In this document: one piece after another, positions 61,149 through 64,000 of the stretch
Numbering within the stretch: position 1 is the stretch's first letter
Layout: each line of letters opens with the position of its first letter
Source: Amaricoccus macauensis
GTDB lineage: Bacteria; Pseudomonadota; Alphaproteobacteria; Rhodobacterales; Rhodobacteraceae
Direction of reading: 5' to 3'
NCBI RefSeq assembly: GCF_014201905.1
Contig: NZ_JACHFM010000002.1
Span: 434,001 to 498,000, forward strand
DNA: 64,000 nucleotides
Notes under the pieces: generated by a model
What the model saw: only the letters and a program-made list of their open reading frames with translations
What the model was told of the DNA's origin: nothing
Database searches by the model: none
Position numbers and translations under genes: made by a program

Positions 61149-62753
61149 TCAGGCGTCCGCCGGCGGGTTCACCAGCTTGCCGGCGAGTGCCGTGTCGATC
61201 AGTGCCACGGTCTCGGGGATGCCGTAGAGCGCCACGAAGCCGCCGAAGCGCGGGCCTTGCGCCGCGCCGAGCAGCACCTCGTAGATCGCGGCGAACCATG
61301 CGCGCAGCGGCTCGAAGCCGTGGGCCTTGCCGACCTCGAAGACGAGGTTCTGCAAGGCTTCCGGGTCCGCCGGGCCGTCCCAGGCGGCGAGCTTGTCGCG
61401 AAGCTCGGTCAGGGCTGCGACCTCGTGGGCGTCGGCGTGGCGATAGATCTTCGCCGGACGGACGAAATCCTCGAAGTAGCGCACCGCGTGGCCGGCGGAG
61501 GCGTCGAGCCCGGGATGGGTCTCGGCGCTCGCGTCCGGGGCATAGCGGCGGATGAAGCCCCAGAGCACGTCCTTGTCGTTGGCGTTCGCGGCGCTGGCGA
61601 GATTGAGCAGCATCGCGAAGCTCACCACCATGTCGGAAGCCGGCGGCTGGCCGCGGTGGATGTGCCAGACCGGGTTGGCGAACCGCTGGCCGGCGTCCTG
61701 CCCCTCGAAGGCGCGGAGCTGCTGGTGGTACTCGTCGACGTTCTTCGGGATCACGTCGAAATGCAGCCGCTTCGCGGTCTTGGGCTTGCCGTACATGAAG
61801 TACGAGAGGCTTTCCGGGTCGGCGTAGGTCAGCCACTCGTCGATGGTGAGGCCGTTGCCCTTGGACTTGGAGATCTTCTCGCCGTTCTCGTCGAGGAAGA
61901 GCTCGTAGGTGAAGTGGTTGGGCGCGCGGCCGCCGAGGATCTCGCAGATCCGGTCGTAGATCGGCGTGTTGGTCGAGTGGTCCTTGCCGTACATCTCGAA
62001 GTCGACGTCGAGGGCGGCCCAGCGGGCGCCGAAGTCGGGCTTCCATTGCAGCTTCACGTTGCCGCCGGTGACCGGCAGCGTAATCTCCTCGCCGTCCTCG
62101 TCGTCGAAGGTGATGGTGCCCTCGGCGGCATTCACCTCCTTCAGCGGTACGTAGAGCACCCGGCCGGACTTGGGCGAGATCGGCAGGAAGATCGAATAAG
62201 TCTGCTGGCGCTCGTCGCGGAGCGAGGCGAGCATGACCTCCATCAGCGCGTCATAGCGCTCAGCCGCGCGGCGCAGGATCGGATCGAACTGGCCGGACTT
62301 GTAGAAATCCGTGGCCGAGATGAACTCGTACTCGAAGCCGAAGGTGTCGAGAAAGCGGCGGAGCATGGCGTTGTTGTGGGCGCCGAAGCTCTCGTACTCG
62401 CCGAACGGGTCCGGTACGGCGGTGAGCGGCCGCTGGAGGTTCTCGCGCAGCATCTCCGGGTGCGGCACGTTGTCGGGCACCTTGCGCATGCCGTCCATGT
62501 CGTCGGAAAAGCAGATGAGCCGGGTCGGGATGTCCGAGATCGTTTCGAAGGCCCGCCGGATCATCGTGGTGCGCGCCACCTCGCCGAAGGTGCCGATGTG
62601 CGGCAGCCCCGACGGCCCGTAGCCGGTTTCAAAGAGCACGTAGCCCTTGGCGGGCGGCCCGTCCTTGTAGCGTTCGAGCAGCCGCCGGGCCTCCTCGAAG
62701 GGCCATGCCTTCGACTCCATCGCCGCTGCGCGCACCGCGTCCATTGGCCTCAT
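61149..62753 (-). CDS. lysK: Class I lysyl-tRNA synthetase
   Basis: A 534-residue class I aminoacyl-tRNA synthetase specific for lysine, the type found in archaea and many alphaproteobacteria. [20 protein letters not shown] contains the HIGH-type motif, and [17 protein letters not shown] holds the KMSKS-type motif. The C-terminal helical domain binds the anticodon. ATG 62753 follows TTGGGGGC; ATG 62744 is nearby. It is monocistronic and convergent with the second RTX gene. If it also charges tRNA for MprF, it links to aminoacyl-PG synthesis. Confidence 0.95.
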   Translation of the reverse strand: MRPMDAVRAAAMESKAWPFEEARRLLERYKDGPPAKGYVLFETGYGPSGLPHIGTFGEVARTTMIRRAFETISDIPTRLICFSDDMDGMRKVPDNVPHPEMLRENLQRPLTAVPDPFGEYESFGAHNNAMLRRFLDTFGFEYEFISATDFYKSGQFDPILRRAAERYDALMEVMLASLRDERQQTYSIFLPISPKSGRVLYVPLKEVNAAEGTITFDDEDGEEITLPVTGGNVKLQWKPDFGARWAALDVDFEMYGKDHSTNTPIYDRICEILGGRAPNHFTYELFLDENGEKISKSKGNGLTIDEWLTYADPESLSYFMYGKPKTAKRLHFDVIPKNVDEYHQQLRAFEGQDAGQRFANPVWHIHRGQPPASDMVVSFAMLLNLASAANANDKDVLWGFIRRYAPDASAETHPGLDASAGHAVRYFEDFVRPAKIYRHADAHEVAALTELRDKLAAWDGPADPEALQNLVFEVGKAHGFEPLRAWFAAIYEVLLGAAQGPRFGGFVALYGIPETVALIDTALAGKLVNPPADA

Positions 62754-63096
62754 GCCCCCAAATGTTTCCGCCGAAGTGAGCTTCGGCTCTAGGGAACGCA
62801 TCCCTGGGGGTCAAGGGCCCGGAATCATTCGTTCCACGGAGCCCGGAGGCGGCATGTGCGGGAAGGATGGCCGACATATGTCGTGCGGACGCAGCATTGT
62901 GGCTGGTCATTCGGTCGGATAGAGCGCGCGGGGATCCCCTCTGGTCCCGCGTCTGCCGACCGGGACCGTTTCCGGGGGAGCCCCCCGTTTCCGCCTGCAT
63001 CGGACGGACGGGGCGCACGAACCGGCCGCTCCTCACGCGGGTAGCGACCCCGAAGGGCCGGAGCCATGCGCCTCCCCCCGGCCGCAGGAGGAAGTG
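62754..63096. other. 343-bp spacer between lysK and the MFS gene
   Basis: No credible gene is present. Near the lysK side, a 7-bp hairpin (GCCGAAG/CTTCGGC, 62770-62787) and a 5-bp hairpin (AGGGA/TCCCT, 62791-62805) may lie in the lysK leader. The remainder is G+C-rich without a recognisable promoter. AGGAGGAAG at 63087-63095 is the MFS ribosome-binding site. Confidence 0.5.
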
Positions 63097-64000
63097 ATGG
63101 CGAGCACGATCGACACGGCCCGGTCCGAGCGGCCAGCCAATCCCCGCTCTCGGGTGATCCTCGCCAGCCTGATCGGCACGACGATCGAGTTCTACGACTT
63201 CTACGTCTACGCGACGGCGGCGGTGCTGGTGTTCCCGCACCTGTTCTTCCCGGCGGGCGACGAGACGGTGGCGCTGCTCGCCTCGTTCGCGGTCTTCGGA
63301 GCGGCCATGGTGGCGCGGCCGCTCGGGGCGGTCTTCTTCGGCCATCTGGGCGACCGGCGCGGCCGCAAGGCGACGCTGGTCGGCGCGCTCCTGACCATGG
63401 GGATCGCCACGTTCCTGATCGGCTGCCTGCCGACCTATCCCTCGGTCGGATGGTTCGCACCGTTCCTGCTGGTGGTCTTGCGCCTCGCGCAGGGCTTCGC
63501 GCTCGGCGGCGAGTGGAGCGGGGCGGCGCTGGTCGCGACGGAAAACGCGCCGAAGGGCAAGCGGGCGATCTACGGCACCTTCCCGCAGCTCGGCGCGCCG
63601 CTCGGGTTCATCATCGCGAACGGCCTCTTTCTTCTCATCGCGGCGCTGCTGCCCTCGGACGATCCCTCGCGCCCGTCGCTGGCGTTTCTGAGCTGGGGCT
63701 GGCGGATCCCGTTCCTGTTCTCCGCGGTCATGGTGATTGTCGGTCTCTGGGTCCGCTTGTCGCTGGTGGAGAGTACCGCGTTCGAGAAGACGGTGAAGCG
63801 CGGTCACGTGCAGAAGCTGCCGCTCGCGGCCGCGTTCCGCGACCACTGGCGGGAGCTGGTGCTGGGCACGTTCTACATGCTGGCGACCTATGTGCTCTTC
63901 TACCTGATGACGACGTTCTCGCTGTCCTATGGCCGGGCCGCCGTCACGGCGCCGCTGCCGGGGCTCGGCTATGACTATCGCAGCTTCGTGCTGATGATGA
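63097..64000 (+). CDS. MFS transporter, metabolite:H+ symporter type (partial, 3' end outside window)
   Basis: The first 301 codons are visible and no stop occurs before the window edge. It begins MASTIDTARSERPANPRSRV, then GTTIEFYDFYVYATAA, the signature of the ProP/ShiA-like metabolite:H+ symporter group. Motif A is FGHLGDRRGRKATLVG between helices 2 and 3, and LRLAQGFALGGEWSGAA lies in helix 4-5. Six helices and the central loop are present. ATG 63097 has AGGAGGAAG just upstream. The substrate may be a carboxylate, betaine or osmolyte; not determinable. Confidence 0.92.
   Translation, partial: MASTIDTARSERPANPRSRVILASLIGTTIEFYDFYVYATAAVLVFPHLFFPAGDETVALLASFAVFGAAMVARPLGAVFFGHLGDRRGRKATLVGALLTMGIATFLIGCLPTYPSVGWFAPFLLVVLRLAQGFALGGEWSGAALVATENAPKGKRAIYGTFPQLGAPLGFIIANGLFLLIAALLPSDDPSRPSLAFLSWGWRIPFLFSAVMVIVGLWVRLSLVESTAFEKTVKRGHVQKLPLAAAFRDHWRELVLGTFYMLATYVLFYLMTTFSLSYGRAAVTAPLPGLGYDYRSFVLMM

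Overview
This 64 kb window is very G+C-rich (roughly 70% by eye) and almost entirely coding. The genes are tightly packed, with many 4-bp ATGA/GTGA and TGATG start/stop overlaps. The gene set points to an alphaproteobacterium, most likely in or near the Rhodobacterales. Evidence includes a MoxR/DUF58/DUF4159 cluster beside DUF1285, ispB divergent from DUF2007-trmN6, a histone-deacetylase-like gene coupled to a tiny conserved partner, class I lysyl-tRNA synthetase, the MprF/AcvB pair and cytochrome c maturation genes. No rRNA, tRNA, CRISPR array, intact transposase or prophage was seen.

Layout. 0-8 kb: a truncated oxidase-like membrane gene, DUF1285, then a four-gene operon (MoxR ATPase, DUF58, BatA-like/DUF4159 fusion, large membrane protein). 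8-12.4 kb: a membrane acyltransferase, and a di-haem peroxidase divergent from an exported AcpA-type phosphoesterase. 12.5-20 kb: ccmF-ccmH, enoyl-CoA hydratase, glnE, an HDAC-family deacetylase and its small partner. 19.8-23.8 kb: an exported hydrolase and a polyamine-type pair (glutamine-synthetase-like ligase plus FAD oxidase) separated by a hairpin-rich spacer. 23.9-34.5 kb: an exopolysaccharide locus. Six overlapping minus-strand genes (two glycosyltransferases, flippase, acyltransferase, sulfotransferase, Wzc-type tyrosine kinase) diverge from a Wzy-like polymerase and an SGNH hydrolase with a 20-residue tandem repeat. 34.6-40.1 kb: a second FAD oxidase, two EamA transporters, ispB, DUF2007, a tRNA-type N6-adenine methylase and a DUF465 peptide.

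40-55 kb is an envelope and stress block. mdoG-mdoH (osmoregulated periplasmic glucan), degP and a two-component system run on the minus strand. They diverge from mprF-acvB (aminoacyl-phosphatidylglycerol synthesis and its hydrolase), gshB, an esterase and an exported MsrB/MsrA repair pair. 55-61 kb is the least ordinary part: a decayed stretch holding an IS3-like fragment fused to a degenerate RTX fragment; agmatinase and a polysaccharide deacetylase with a double-frameshift scar and a 12-bp minisatellite; a protein of unknown function; and two tandem RTX proteins that share an upstream sequence block. The window ends with class I LysRS and a truncated MFS transporter.

The strongest candidates for something under-described are the sulfotransferase-containing exopolysaccharide locus with its repeat-bearing SGNH hydrolase, and the duplicated RTX genes with a shared upstream element and a nearby RTX relic. 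All assignments come from reading motifs and context; no database search was run.
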